A DNA stretch of 64,000 bases, from assembly GCA_024222295.1 (NCBI GenBank), contig JAAEPF010000034.1, positions 248,001 through 312,000 of the forward strand. Reading direction: 5' to 3'. Under the pieces are notes generated by a model. It did not search any database and was not told where the DNA came from. It saw only the letters and a program-made list of their open reading frames with translations. The DNA comes from Actinomycetes bacterium (GTDB lineage Bacteria; Actinomycetota; Acidimicrobiia; Acidimicrobiales; Microtrichaceae). The position numbers were made by a program, and so were the translations under genes. Positions 33,226 to 41,613 of the stretch are shown here, one piece after another (position 1 is the stretch's first letter; every line of letters begins with the position of its first letter).

Positions 33226-33825
33226 GTGCGCGCAGCTGCATCGATGCGACGCCAGTGGTCCGACACCCCGGCCGGTTCGGGGACACCTCCGCCACCCGGG
33301 CCAGAGGCGCAGACCCGGTCTGCTACCCCCGCGCGCCCAAGCGAAGCGCCCCCTGTGTGGTCCGTCGCCCGCGATGCGGAACTACCGGGAAGGGCGGACT
33401 CCGCCTCACCCTGGATCGAAAGGCCCGTTGCACCGCCACGGTCACGCGCCGGCGTGCTTGCGGTTGGGCTCGCAACGGCCCTGCTCGCGTTCTACGTGCT
33501 CCAGCTCGGCGCGGCTCTGCTGTCCTGGTACGACTCGGAGATCCGCACGCCTGGCCAGAGCGACGCGATCGCCGCCTATTCGGTGTGTTCCCTGCTGCTG
33601 GTGCCGGTGTACCTGTTCCGTGGCCGGTGGCGGGTCGTACCGATACTGGCGGCGACCGCCGCGGGTGTGGCGACGCCGGTGCTTCTGTCGCGTGACCTGC
33701 TGGGCATGCTCGGGGTTCCCGACGTGTGGATCGGCCAGTCGCTGACCCTTCATGTGCTGTTCCCGTTGGTGGTCGGGCTCGTGGCCGCCACGGCCGTGCT
33801 CGTGCGCGGCTCGAGGCGCAGCTGA
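33226..33825 (+). CDS. Small integral membrane protein of unknown function
   Basis: A 199-residue protein with a ~70-residue Pro/Ala-rich cytoplasmic N-terminus followed by four hydrophobic helices (VLAVGLATALLAFYVLQLGAAL, AIAAYSVCSLLLVPVYLF, ILAATAAGVATPVLL, LHVLFPLVVGLVAATAVLV). No recognised domain. GTG 33226 is supported by a -10 six bases upstream; ATG 33244 would remove only a few residues. It is on the same strand as, and 70 bp before, the oxygenase-like gene. Confidence 0.6.
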   Translation: MRAAASMRRQWSDTPAGSGTPPPPGPEAQTRSATPARPSEAPPVWSVARDAELPGRADSASPWIERPVAPPRSRAGVLAVGLATALLAFYVLQLGAALLSWYDSEIRTPGQSDAIAAYSVCSLLLVPVYLFRGRWRVVPILAATAAGVATPVLLSRDLLGMLGVPDVWIGQSLTLHVLFPLVVGLVAATAVLVRGSRRS

Positions 33826-33895
33826 GGCGTTGACTGCGCAGCCCCGGTCGGCAAGGCTGAAGCTGAACGACATTCGAGAATCCACGGGGGGTTAC

Positions 33896-34795
33896 GTGAG
33901 CGATGTCGACAGGGGCTACTTCCCCAAGGGCGAGTCCGTACTGCGGATGGTGATGGAGGAGCGGCTGGTCGGCACGCTCTACGGATCACGGGCGCTCGTG
34001 GTGGGCGCACTGGAACCCATGGCCTTCACCGGCACCTACCTGCGCAGCCGGGCGACCCGCAGCGGCGACTACTACGGCCGCCTGCTCGACACCCAGGCTG
34101 CATTCGAGGACGTGTTCTTCGAAACGCGCGCCGAGGCTGACAAGACCCTCCGGCGCGTGGCACGAATGCATGCCGGAGTGAGTGGACAGGTCAACGAGGG
34201 CATCGGTCCCGACTACCCCGAAGGGTCCACCTACAGCGCCGGCGACCCCTGGCTGGCGTTCTGGACCATGGCAGTGCTCTGCGAATCGGCCTATGCGATC
34301 TACCGGGCCTACGTACGTGACCTGACCGAAGAGGAGAAGGCCCTCTACTGGGCCGACTGGCGGCGATTCGGCGAGATGTTCGGCATGCCTGCCGACGCGG
34401 CACCCGAAACCTGGCAGGAGTTCCGCCAGAAGTACCTCGGTTACATCCACTCCGACCGCCCACACGTGCTGCAGATGGCCAACCGTGCGGCAATCGCGGT
34501 TGTGAACCTGCCCGGCGGAGCACCGGTGTCGCCCGCACGCCGGGTGATGTACCTGCTGATGGTCGGCACGTTGCCCGACCGCGTACGCAAGCTCCACGGC
34601 CTTTCATGGGGTACCGCAGAGCAGCTCGCCTGGGTGCCGGTGCGCGAGGCGGCCCGGGTCGGCGGGCACGTGATACCCGCGCCGGTGAGGCAGGGCCCGG
34701 TGGGTGGGCGTGCCCGACGAATCCTCGATCCGCTGCGCGACCGCGAAGTCGAACTGATCCGCGACCTCCAGTCGCGGCTGCCCATGCCCACCTGA
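33896..34795 (+). CDS. MpaB-like oxygenase/DUF2236 family protein
   Basis: A 299-residue helical protein of the DUF2236 family (relatives: fungal MpaB, latex-clearing protein Lcp). Seen: VARMHAGVSG (the conserved R..HA.V.G segment), YSAGDPWLAFWTMAVLCESAYAIYRAYV, and a C-terminal half with the conserved 'RRVMYLLMVGTLPDRVR'. Known members are heme b oxygenases cleaving C=C bonds or oxidising acyl compounds; many are unassigned. GTG 33896, preceded by GGGGGG, was chosen because the longer frame overlaps the upstream gene. 67 bp upstream of a carboxylesterase gene and probably co-transcribed. Confidence 0.82.
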   Translation: MSDVDRGYFPKGESVLRMVMEERLVGTLYGSRALVVGALEPMAFTGTYLRSRATRSGDYYGRLLDTQAAFEDVFFETRAEADKTLRRVARMHAGVSGQVNEGIGPDYPEGSTYSAGDPWLAFWTMAVLCESAYAIYRAYVRDLTEEEKALYWADWRRFGEMFGMPADAAPETWQEFRQKYLGYIHSDRPHVLQMANRAAIAVVNLPGGAPVSPARRVMYLLMVGTLPDRVRKLHGLSWGTAEQLAWVPVREAARVGGHVIPAPVRQGPVGGRARRILDPLRDREVELIRDLQSRLPMPT

Positions 34796-34862
34796 GCTGT
34801 CCGACGCCGCTGAAGCCCGCACCGGGCAACACGGCAACACCAACGAGACCAAGAGAGTCGAG

Positions 34863-36404
34863 ATGACCGACAACGCTGCAGCAGACATCGCGGATGACAC
34901 CGAGGTGGTGATCGAGGCCCCGTGTGGCGACCTGCTCGGACGATGGGGGTCCGGCGTGGCCCGCTTCGCCGGGATCCCATTCGCTGCTCCGCCCACCGGG
35001 CAACGCCGCTTCCGCCCGCCGGAGCCGGCCGCCAAGTGGGACGGGGTGCGCAACGCCCTGCACTTCGCCCCCATCTGCCCACAGAACCCCTCGATGATGG
35101 ACGCCCTCTTCGGGGGTGAGGCAGAGCAGTGGGACGAGGACTGCCTGCATCTCAACGTATGGTCGCCGAAGCCCGAAGGCGACGCCGATCTACCTGTGAT
35201 GGTGTGGATCCACGGCGGCGGATTCGAGATGGGGTCGGGGTCATCCCCGCTGTACCACGGCGAGTCGTTCGCCCGTGACGGCGTGGTGTACGTGAGCATC
35301 AACTACCGCCTCGGCAGCTTGGGCTTCCTCGAACTGGGTCACCTCGACCCTGAGCTGGCCGGCTCGGGCAACGTCGGTCTGCTCGATCAGGTCGCAGCTT
35401 TGCGTTGGGTGCGCGACAACATCTCCTCGTTCGGAGGCGACCCGGGCAACGTCACGATCTTCGGCGAGTCGGCAGGAGCGATGAGCGTGTCGCTGTTGCT
35501 CGCGATGCCCGAGGCCGAAGGCCTGTTCTCGAAAGTGATCTCGCAGTCGGGCGCCCTTGCAACTGCCAAGGCTCCCGCCCAGGCGGCGGCCGATACCGAG
35601 GAGTTCATGGCACACGCGGCAGTCGACTCGGTCGATGCGCTCCGCGACCTGCCGATCGAGCAGTTGCTGGCCGCCCACGCTGCCATGTCGGCTGCACGGA
35701 TGGCGGAGCCCGAAGAGGTGATACGGCGCTTCGGTAGCCCGCTCGCCTTCCTGGCGTTCCGCCCGGTGGCAGATGGTGCAGCCGTGCCCACCGACGCGAT
35801 CGCGAAGGTGGCCGCAGGCGAGGTACCCCGGGTCCCGCTGTTGATCGGCAGCAACCTCGAGGAGTGGAAGCTGTTCGCAATGATGGCGCCGGGCTCGCAG
35901 AGCACTGACGACCTCCGCGAACGCCTCAAGATGCTCACGCCTTCGCCCGACGAGGCACTGGCCGTCTACGAGTCCGAGCATCCCGGCGCCAGCCCCGCCG
36001 ACCTCGAGTCGGCTGCGCTCACCGACGTGGTGTTTCGCATCCCTGCCACCCAGATGGCTGAAGCCCACGCTGCCCACAGCGATGTGTGGCAGTACCGCTT
36101 CGACTGGCGCAGTCCTGCGCTGGGGGGCTTGCTGGGCGCGGCGCACGCCATCGAGATCCCCTTCGTGTTCGACATGGTCGAAGACCACCGCCTGCATGTG
36201 CTGGTGGGTGCGGAGGCGCCCGTGGCACTGTCCCGTGGCGTCCACGCCGCATGGGTCGCCTTCGCACGAACCGGCTCGCCAGAGCTCGACGGGGTCGGGT
36301 GGCCATCGCGCAGTGGCGGTTCCAGGCCCGTTCTGGTCCTCGACAACGAGGTCACGCTCGTGGACGACCCACAGTCGGCTACCCGGGAGTTCTGGGCCCG
36401 CTGA
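34863..36404 (+). CDS. Type-B carboxylesterase
   Basis: A 513-residue alpha/beta-hydrolase of the carboxylesterase type-B family: GIPFAAPPTGQRRF near the N-terminus, the DEDCLHLNVW signature, HGGGFEMGS oxyanion loop, nucleophile Ser in FGESAGAMS (~residue 202), and His in GAAHAIEIPFVFDM. Such enzymes hydrolyse carboxylic esters; in this context it might act on an ester formed by the neighbouring MpaB-like oxygenase, which is inference only. No signal peptide is visible, so cytosolic. ATG 34863 directly follows a purine-rich AAGAGAGTCGAG. Confidence 0.93.
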   Translation: MTDNAAADIADDTEVVIEAPCGDLLGRWGSGVARFAGIPFAAPPTGQRRFRPPEPAAKWDGVRNALHFAPICPQNPSMMDALFGGEAEQWDEDCLHLNVWSPKPEGDADLPVMVWIHGGGFEMGSGSSPLYHGESFARDGVVYVSINYRLGSLGFLELGHLDPELAGSGNVGLLDQVAALRWVRDNISSFGGDPGNVTIFGESAGAMSVSLLLAMPEAEGLFSKVISQSGALATAKAPAQAAADTEEFMAHAAVDSVDALRDLPIEQLLAAHAAMSAARMAEPEEVIRRFGSPLAFLAFRPVADGAAVPTDAIAKVAAGEVPRVPLLIGSNLEEWKLFAMMAPGSQSTDDLRERLKMLTPSPDEALAVYESEHPGASPADLESAALTDVVFRIPATQMAEAHAAHSDVWQYRFDWRSPALGGLLGAAHAIEIPFVFDMVEDHRLHVLVGAEAPVALSRGVHAAWVAFARTGSPELDGVGWPSRSGGSRPVLVLDNEVTLVDDPQSATREFWAR

Positions 36405-36431
36405 GAGCAGCGTCCGGCGCCTGCAGCCGCG

Positions 36432-36881
36432 TTAGCGGAAGTCCCAGAACTGCACCTCCACCATCAGCGGGAGTCTGAAGCGCACGTAGAAGGCGTGAAG
36501 GTCCAGCACCTCGAAGTCGTCGGAGTCGGGCTCGATCACATCGACCCGGTCGTCCTGGTCCGCCCGAGCGCGAACCCGCTCCCAGCAGGCATCGAAGTCA
36601 CTCTTGGACCGCACAGACACCCCGAAGTGGTCGAGGCGCACAGTGGTCATGGGCGTGTCGTGCGCGTGCAGGAACACGAACTGGTCCCAGTGCCCGACGG
36701 TCATGACTGCGATCTTGCCCTCCTCGCCCTGGTCGGCCAGCTCCTCCCACCCGAAGCAGTCCGAGTAGAACCCGAGCAGCTCCGCGCGGTCCGATCCGTG
36801 CAGCAGCTCGGCGGGCACCGACATCGCCACGTGGTTGAGCCTCGGGATGCCGGCCGGGAACAACTCGGACGTGCGTGTCAT
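36432..36881 (-). CDS. VOC (glyoxalase/dioxygenase) family protein
   Basis: A 149-residue vicinal-oxygen-chelate protein. It begins PRLNHVAMSVPAELLHG, with the first metal-ligand His in LNHV, has MTTVRLDHFGVSVRS in the second half with the second His, and ends VQFWDF. VOC proteins include glyoxalases, extradiol dioxygenases and methylmalonyl-CoA epimerases; a function cannot be assigned. GGAAG lies before the ATG. Last gene of the importer/alcohol-dehydrogenase operon, 28 bp behind the latter, so it may act in the same pathway. Confidence 0.8.
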   Translation of the reverse strand: MTRTSELFPAGIPRLNHVAMSVPAELLHGSDRAELLGFYSDCFGWEELADQGEEGKIAVMTVGHWDQFVFLHAHDTPMTTVRLDHFGVSVRSKSDFDACWERVRARADQDDRVDVIEPDSDDFEVLDLHAFYVRFRLPLMVEVQFWDFR

Positions 36882-36909
36882 GTCTGCTTCCTTCCCAAGG
36901 CCGGTCCGA

Positions 36910-37965
36910 TCATGGCTGTGTCGCCCTGCCGGGTCTGATCATTACCTTGCCCGCGTGCTCGCCGGCGGCCAGCTTCGCGGCCGCCTCCGCAACGCCGTCG
37001 AGGCCGTACTCGACCGGGTCGACCAGCTGCGGCGCGGGAAAGGCTGGATCGGACAGCAGGTCCACAGCCTTGTCGAACCCGTGCTTGTCGTAGACGAAGC
37101 AGCCGCGCACGCCCAGTTCCATCACGATCATCCGGTTGGGGTCGAACGACGGTCGCTGCAGGCCGGTTCCCACCATCACCAGCGTGCCGCCGCGGCGGAG
37201 CTGCTGGAAGCCGACCTCGACGGCTTGGGCCTTGCCCGACGTGTCGATCACGGCGTGGTAGGCAGGATCGGCGACGGTGTCCACCTGCGACATGTCGAAG
37301 GTGCCGAGCTTGTCGGGATGCACGACCTCCAGTCCGACACTGCGTGCCAGCTCGGCGCGCGATTCCGCGGGCTCACTCACCCGCACTCCGTGGCCGTCAT
37401 GTGCAAGCGCCGCTGCGGCGAGAATCCCGATCGGGCCCGCCCCCTGCACGAGCACATCCGACGACGGCTCCAGTTCCGCGCGGGTGATCGCGTGCAGCGA
37501 CACCGCAAGCGGTTCGGCCAGCGCGGCAGTGCGCATGTCGAGGCCGTCCGGGACGGCCATCAGTCCGTCAGCCGCCGACAACACATGTGTTGCGAACGCG
37601 CCGTCGAACTCTCCGGTCATCGGATCCTGGTTCTCGCACTGCGCCGGCTTGCCGGCGAGGCAGGCTTCGCAACTGCCGCACTTCGGGTCGTCGGCCGACA
37701 GCACCGGCTGGCCCACCGTGAACTGCTCGACGCCGTCGCCGAGCTCGACCACCCTGCCGCTCCACTCGTGGCCGAGCACGTCACCAGGGGTGCCCCATCC
37801 CTCCACGATCAGGTGCAGGTCCGAGCCGCACACACCGCAGTAGTCGACCTCCACGAGCACTTCGCCGGGCGCCGGAGCGCGGATCGGCCGGTCCTCGACC
37901 TCGACCACTCCGCGGGATCGGTATACCGCCGAGGCGACCGCGCGCACCGACGCCGGATCGCTCAC
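36910..37965 (-). CDS. Zinc-dependent alcohol dehydrogenase (MDR)
   Basis: A 351-residue MDR with catalytic-Zn ligands CGVCGSDLHL and GHEWSGRVVELGD, a structural-Zn lobe of four cysteines (CGSCEACLAGKPAQCEN), and the Rossmann motif VQGAGPIGILAAAAL. The layout matches threonine/butanediol/sorbitol dehydrogenases (NAD+-dependent secondary alcohol oxidation). The GTG start at 37965 overlaps the stop of the ATPase gene by 4 bp, so the enzyme is translated with the importer. It probably oxidises the transported substrate or an intermediate derived from it. Confidence 0.9.
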   Translation of the reverse strand: MSDPASVRAVASAVYRSRGVVEVEDRPIRAPAPGEVLVEVDYCGVCGSDLHLIVEGWGTPGDVLGHEWSGRVVELGDGVEQFTVGQPVLSADDPKCGSCEACLAGKPAQCENQDPMTGEFDGAFATHVLSAADGLMAVPDGLDMRTAALAEPLAVSLHAITRAELEPSSDVLVQGAGPIGILAAAALAHDGHGVRVSEPAESRAELARSVGLEVVHPDKLGTFDMSQVDTVADPAYHAVIDTSGKAQAVEVGFQQLRRGGTLVMVGTGLQRPSFDPNRMIVMELGVRGCFVYDKHGFDKAVDLLSDPAFPAPQLVDPVEYGLDGVAEAAAKLAAGEHAGKVMIRPGRATQP

Positions 37966-38765
37966 GGTGCATCCCCATCGTCGTCGGAGGCACCGGCCGA
38001 CGGGTTGCCCGCCGGCAGCAAGATCTCACCGTCGAGTGAACGGGCCTCCGACGGCGTGCCGCGGAACGTGACCTCGCCCTTCTGGATCACCACGACCTCG
38101 TCGGCGAGTTGGAGGGCGTGGTCGAGGTGCTGTTCGACCACGAGAAGGGCGCATCCGGTCTCGCGGACTCGCTCCAGGGTCCTGTAAACCTCAGCGGTGA
38201 CCAGTGGTGCAAGTCCCAATGACAACTCGTCGGCGACCAGGAGCCGCGGGTGCACCACGAGCACCCGTGCGAGCGTGAGCATTCGCTGTTCGCCACCTGA
38301 CAGGGTGCCGGCCAACTGGTTGCTTCGGTCCTTCAGCCGGGGGAACATGTCGAGCGCCTCGCCGAGTGCCGCCTCGGCGTCCGAAACGCCCGGTGAGTTG
38401 CGAAAGGCCACGCGCAGGTTGTCCTGCACGCTGAGCGTGGCGAACACTCCGCGGCCTTCAGGTGCTGTCGCGATCCCCGCCCTCGCGAACCGGTGCACCG
38501 GGGCGCCCGTGAAGTCGTCGCCATCGACGAGCACCCTGCCCGCGGTGGGCTCGACGAGTCCGGTGGCCACCCTCGCCACCGTGGACTTGCCGGCGCCGTT
38601 GGCTCCCACGAGGGCCACGGCAGAGCCGGCGTCGACCTCGAGTGACAGGTCGAACAGTGCCCGGAACGCGCCATAGCCGGCGTCTACTCCGTCGAGGCGC
38701 AAGGCCGGGGCGGGCGAGGTGGCCACGGCCGGGCCATCGGCGGTGCCATCGGGTCGGGGTGTCAT
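37962..38765 (-). CDS. livF: ABC importer ATPase, LivF type
   Basis: A 267-residue nucleotide-binding protein: Walker A GANGAGKST, Q-loop in the APEGRGVF region, signature LSGGEQRM (one Leu variation), Walker B RLLVADELSLGLAP, and the H-loop VVEQHLDHAL. The APEGR-x-VF stretch is characteristic of LivF of the hydrophobic-amino-acid/branched-chain (HAAT) importers. It begins with ~15 extra residues before the core. Overlaps livG by 4 bp. In HAAT systems LivF and LivG form the ATPase heterodimer under the LivHM permease. Confidence 0.95.
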   Translation of the reverse strand: MTPRPDGTADGPAVATSPAPALRLDGVDAGYGAFRALFDLSLEVDAGSAVALVGANGAGKSTVARVATGLVEPTAGRVLVDGDDFTGAPVHRFARAGIATAPEGRGVFATLSVQDNLRVAFRNSPGVSDAEAALGEALDMFPRLKDRSNQLAGTLSGGEQRMLTLARVLVVHPRLLVADELSLGLAPLVTAEVYRTLERVRETGCALLVVEQHLDHALQLADEVVVIQKGEVTFRGTPSEARSLDGEILLPAGNPSAGASDDDGDAP

Positions 38766-39556
38766 GTGGACACACCCAGGTAGGCGGCGCGGACCTTGTC
38801 ATCGGCAAACACGGTCTCGGTGGGGCCGGAGGCAATGAGTTGGCCGTAGTCGAGCACCCAGACCGTCTCAGCCAGTTCGGCCACCATCGCCACGTCGTGC
38901 TCGATCAAGACCACTGCGGTGCCGGAGTCGTCACACACGGCCCTCAGTACGGCTGCCATGTCGGCGGTCTCGCCACGGTCGAGCCCGGAGGAGGGCTCGT
39001 CGAGGAAGAGCAGCTTGGGTTCGGTCATCAGTGCCCGCGCGAGTTCGACGAGGCGCGCCCGCCCGAGGGGCAGCGACTCGGCGGGGGAGTCGGCCAGGTC
39101 CTCTATGCCGAGGACGCCCATGACATCGTGCGCCCGCTCCATCTCCGCCGTAGTCGGCCGCGACGAGCGGAACAGGTCCGACAGCAGCGCTCCTCGTAGG
39201 TGCCGGGCGCGTTCCGCCACCACGAGGTGGTCGAGCACCGTCATCCCCCCGAACAGCTCGATTCGCTGGAAGGTGCGCCCGATACCCATCCTCGCCCGGG
39301 AGGAAGCGGACTGCCCCTGCAACGTCGTGCCGTCGAAGGTGACCGTGCCGGCGTCGGGGGTGAGCACACCGGTCAGACAGTTGAACAGCGTTGACTTCCC
39401 TGCACCGTTGGGCCCGATCACGGCGCTGAACTCGCCGGCCTCGACGCGCAGGTCCACGTCGTTGAGCGCCACGATCCCGGCGAACCGCTTCTGGATGCCG
39501 GACACCTCGAGCAACGCCCGGCCCGGCACGGCGCTGGATCCGTCAGGGCTGCTCAT
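38762..39556 (-). CDS. livG: ABC importer ATPase, LivG type
   Basis: A 264-residue nucleotide-binding protein with Walker A GPNGAGKST, the LivG hallmark 'GIGRTFQRIELFGGMTVLDHL', a weak signature SLPLGRARLVELARAL (P and R instead of the usual SGG), Walker B LLFLDEPSSGLD and H-loop IEHDVAMV. The C-terminal 'GQLIASGPTETVFADDKVRAAYLG' is typical of LivG. Four-base overlaps with the permease and livF genes. The family's usual role is import of branched amino acids or, in catabolic clusters, of aromatic or carboxylic acids and amides. Confidence 0.95.
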   Translation of the reverse strand: MSSPDGSSAVPGRALLEVSGIQKRFAGIVALNDVDLRVEAGEFSAVIGPNGAGKSTLFNCLTGVLTPDAGTVTFDGTTLQGQSASSRARMGIGRTFQRIELFGGMTVLDHLVVAERARHLRGALLSDLFRSSRPTTAEMERAHDVMGVLGIEDLADSPAESLPLGRARLVELARALMTEPKLLFLDEPSSGLDRGETADMAAVLRAVCDDSGTAVVLIEHDVAMVAELAETVWVLDYGQLIASGPTETVFADDKVRAAYLGVST

Positions 39557-41601
39557 GTGGTCGCCTCCCGCTCAAGGGCCGGCCCGTCGCCGCGGTCCTT
39601 GCCCACTCTCCTGACGATCGCGTTGACCGCCTTGGCGGTCTGTGCCTCGATACTTCCCTCTGGATGGCGCGCATAGGTGATGGCGCCGAAGCCGAACAGG
39701 ATGAACGCAACCGGGACCGCCCAGCTTGGCGACACCCAGCCGAGCGCCGTGGCGAGCGGCTCGGGCAGGTCCGGGTTGGAGTCGGCCAGATTGCCGGGCC
39801 ACGAGAAGAGCTTCTCGAGCAGGGCCGGCACGAGGAAGAAGAACAGCCCGGCCATCACTGCCGCCTGCACGCTGCGCGAACCGGCCGACACGACCAGGGC
39901 CACCCAGACGAGGCCGAACAGGTAGCCGAAGCTGGCCTGGAAGTTGGCCTGTTCCAAGTAGGTGGCCATGAGGCCACCGCCGAATCCGGCAACCCCTGCA
40001 GCCACCGAGAACGCGACGACCCTCGAGCGGGTGGCAGAGATGCCGATCGAAGCGGCTGCGGTCGGGCTCATGTGAAGGGCCTGCAGGTACCGACCGGTCG
40101 TGCCCTCCCGCAAGCGGATCACACCGATGCCCACGATGGCCAGGCACACCGCGGCGAATACCAGGAACCAGCGATCGTCGGCCATGTCGACGGGGCCGAT
40201 CAGGGGTCGCGGCACGGTGAGCGGCACCGCGCCGCCGCTCACCCACCCGAGCGGCACCAGCACCGCCTCGAACATGAGGGCGAATGCCAGGGTTGCGAGA
40301 GCCAGGTAGACCGCGTCGAGGCGCACGATCGGCACCGCGAGCACGGCGCCCACCACTGCTGCAACCAGCGCCCCCAGGAGCATCCCGACCACGACGGACA
40401 TGCCGGTGGCGGCGACGATCTGCGCGCAGGCGAACGCCCCGATTGCGGCAAACGCCGCCGGAGACAGGGACAACATCCCGCCGAGCCCGGTGGTCACGGT
40501 GATCGACAGCATGATCACGCTGAGCACGACCCCGCTGATCACGAGCCCGAGCCAGAACGCGTCGAGCACGAACAACGACACCCAGAGCCCCACGGCGATG
40601 ATCGCCACACCGAGACCGCGGGTGCCGATGGTCATCCACTCGGGACGGGTCTGCGAAACCGGTGCCGGTGGGGGTGGGTCGACCGAGGCGAGTGGATCCG
40701 TTGACTCACGGTTGCGGAGGCCCGGGCGGAACACCAGCAGTGCGAACAGCACGACGAAGGGGAGGGCCGGGCGGAGGCCCGAGGCGAGCACACTGTCGGT
40801 GGGCAGGGTGCCGGCCAGCACCGCCTGGAGCACGCCGAGGCCGATGCCGCCGGCAAACGTGAGCGGGATGCTCGTCAGTCCACCAACGACCGTGGCCGCC
40901 AGTGCGGCGACCAGCAGCGTGAACAGGTCGATCGGATTGAGCGAGGCGAACAAGGGCGCCACGAGCACTCCGGCGAGCCCCGCGAGCAGCGACGAAAGCG
41001 CCCAGGAGGCCATCGACACCCGCTCTGAGTTGACGCCGTGCAGTTCAGCCATGCGGGCGCTCTCCACCACGGCCCGCATCCGCAAACCGAGGTCGGTACG
41101 GGAGAACAACAAGACGAGCCCGATCACCACGACGATCGTCGACGCGATCGTGGCCACCTGCCCGGCATCGAGCACGAACCTCGCGCCCTCGGGCCAGAGC
41201 CACTCGTCGGTACGCCGCACCCACCACAACGGTGGCGGGTTCTGCTTGGCGTCCTGGCCGATGAGGAGTCGCACGATCTCGGGTATTGCGATGAGAAGGC
41301 CCAGCGAGGTGACCAGCTTCGCCATGGCCCCGGAGCCGCGCAGGTAGCGGAACAGGGTCCGTTCCAGCAGCAGCCCGATCGCGGGCCCCACGATCACTAT
41401 CGACAGCAGTGCAGCAGCCCACAAGGGCCACTCGTGCTCTCCTCGTACCACGAAGAAGCAGGCTGCGCTGGCAAATGCCTGCGCGCCGTAGGCCAGATTG
41501 AATACTCCAGAGGTCTTGTAGGTGAGAACGAGCCCAACCGCGAGGAGGGCGAACACGCAGCCGGTCGGGATGCCCCTGAGTGCGTACTCGAGGATCTCCA
41601 C
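39553..41601 (-). CDS. Fused LivH-LivM-type ABC importer permease
   Basis: A 682-residue membrane protein joining the two permeases normally made by livH and livM. Residues ~1-290 are LivH-like (ILEYALRGIPTGCVFALLAVGLVLTYKTSGVFNLAYGAQAF). Residues ~330-640 are LivM-like (GLGGMLSLSPAAFAAIGAFACA; the EAA-like loop RGTTGRYLQALHMSPTAAASIGISATRSR). A ~45-residue Pro/Ser linker separates them. About 16-18 hydrophobic helices are visible. Fusion makes a single permease chain with fixed stoichiometry. It lies 12 bp behind the solute-binding protein gene. Confidence 0.93.
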   Translation of the reverse strand: MEILEYALRGIPTGCVFALLAVGLVLTYKTSGVFNLAYGAQAFASAACFFVVRGEHEWPLWAAALLSIVIVGPAIGLLLERTLFRYLRGSGAMAKLVTSLGLLIAIPEIVRLLIGQDAKQNPPPLWWVRRTDEWLWPEGARFVLDAGQVATIASTIVVVIGLVLLFSRTDLGLRMRAVVESARMAELHGVNSERVSMASWALSSLLAGLAGVLVAPLFASLNPIDLFTLLVAALAATVVGGLTSIPLTFAGGIGLGVLQAVLAGTLPTDSVLASGLRPALPFVVLFALLVFRPGLRNRESTDPLASVDPPPPAPVSQTRPEWMTIGTRGLGVAIIAVGLWVSLFVLDAFWLGLVISGVVLSVIMLSITVTTGLGGMLSLSPAAFAAIGAFACAQIVAATGMSVVVGMLLGALVAAVVGAVLAVPIVRLDAVYLALATLAFALMFEAVLVPLGWVSGGAVPLTVPRPLIGPVDMADDRWFLVFAAVCLAIVGIGVIRLREGTTGRYLQALHMSPTAAASIGISATRSRVVAFSVAAGVAGFGGGLMATYLEQANFQASFGYLFGLVWVALVVSAGSRSVQAAVMAGLFFFLVPALLEKLFSWPGNLADSNPDLPEPLATALGWVSPSWAVPVAFILFGFGAITYARHPEGSIEAQTAKAVNAIVRRVGKDRGDGPALEREATT

Positions 41602-41613
41602 TGCCGCGACCGC

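Noticed and set aside
36867-36880. GGACGTGCGTGTCA at the start of the VOC gene
   Set aside because: One half-site base differs (GGAC for TGAC) and it coincides with the first codons of the gene inside the importer operon. Probably chance.
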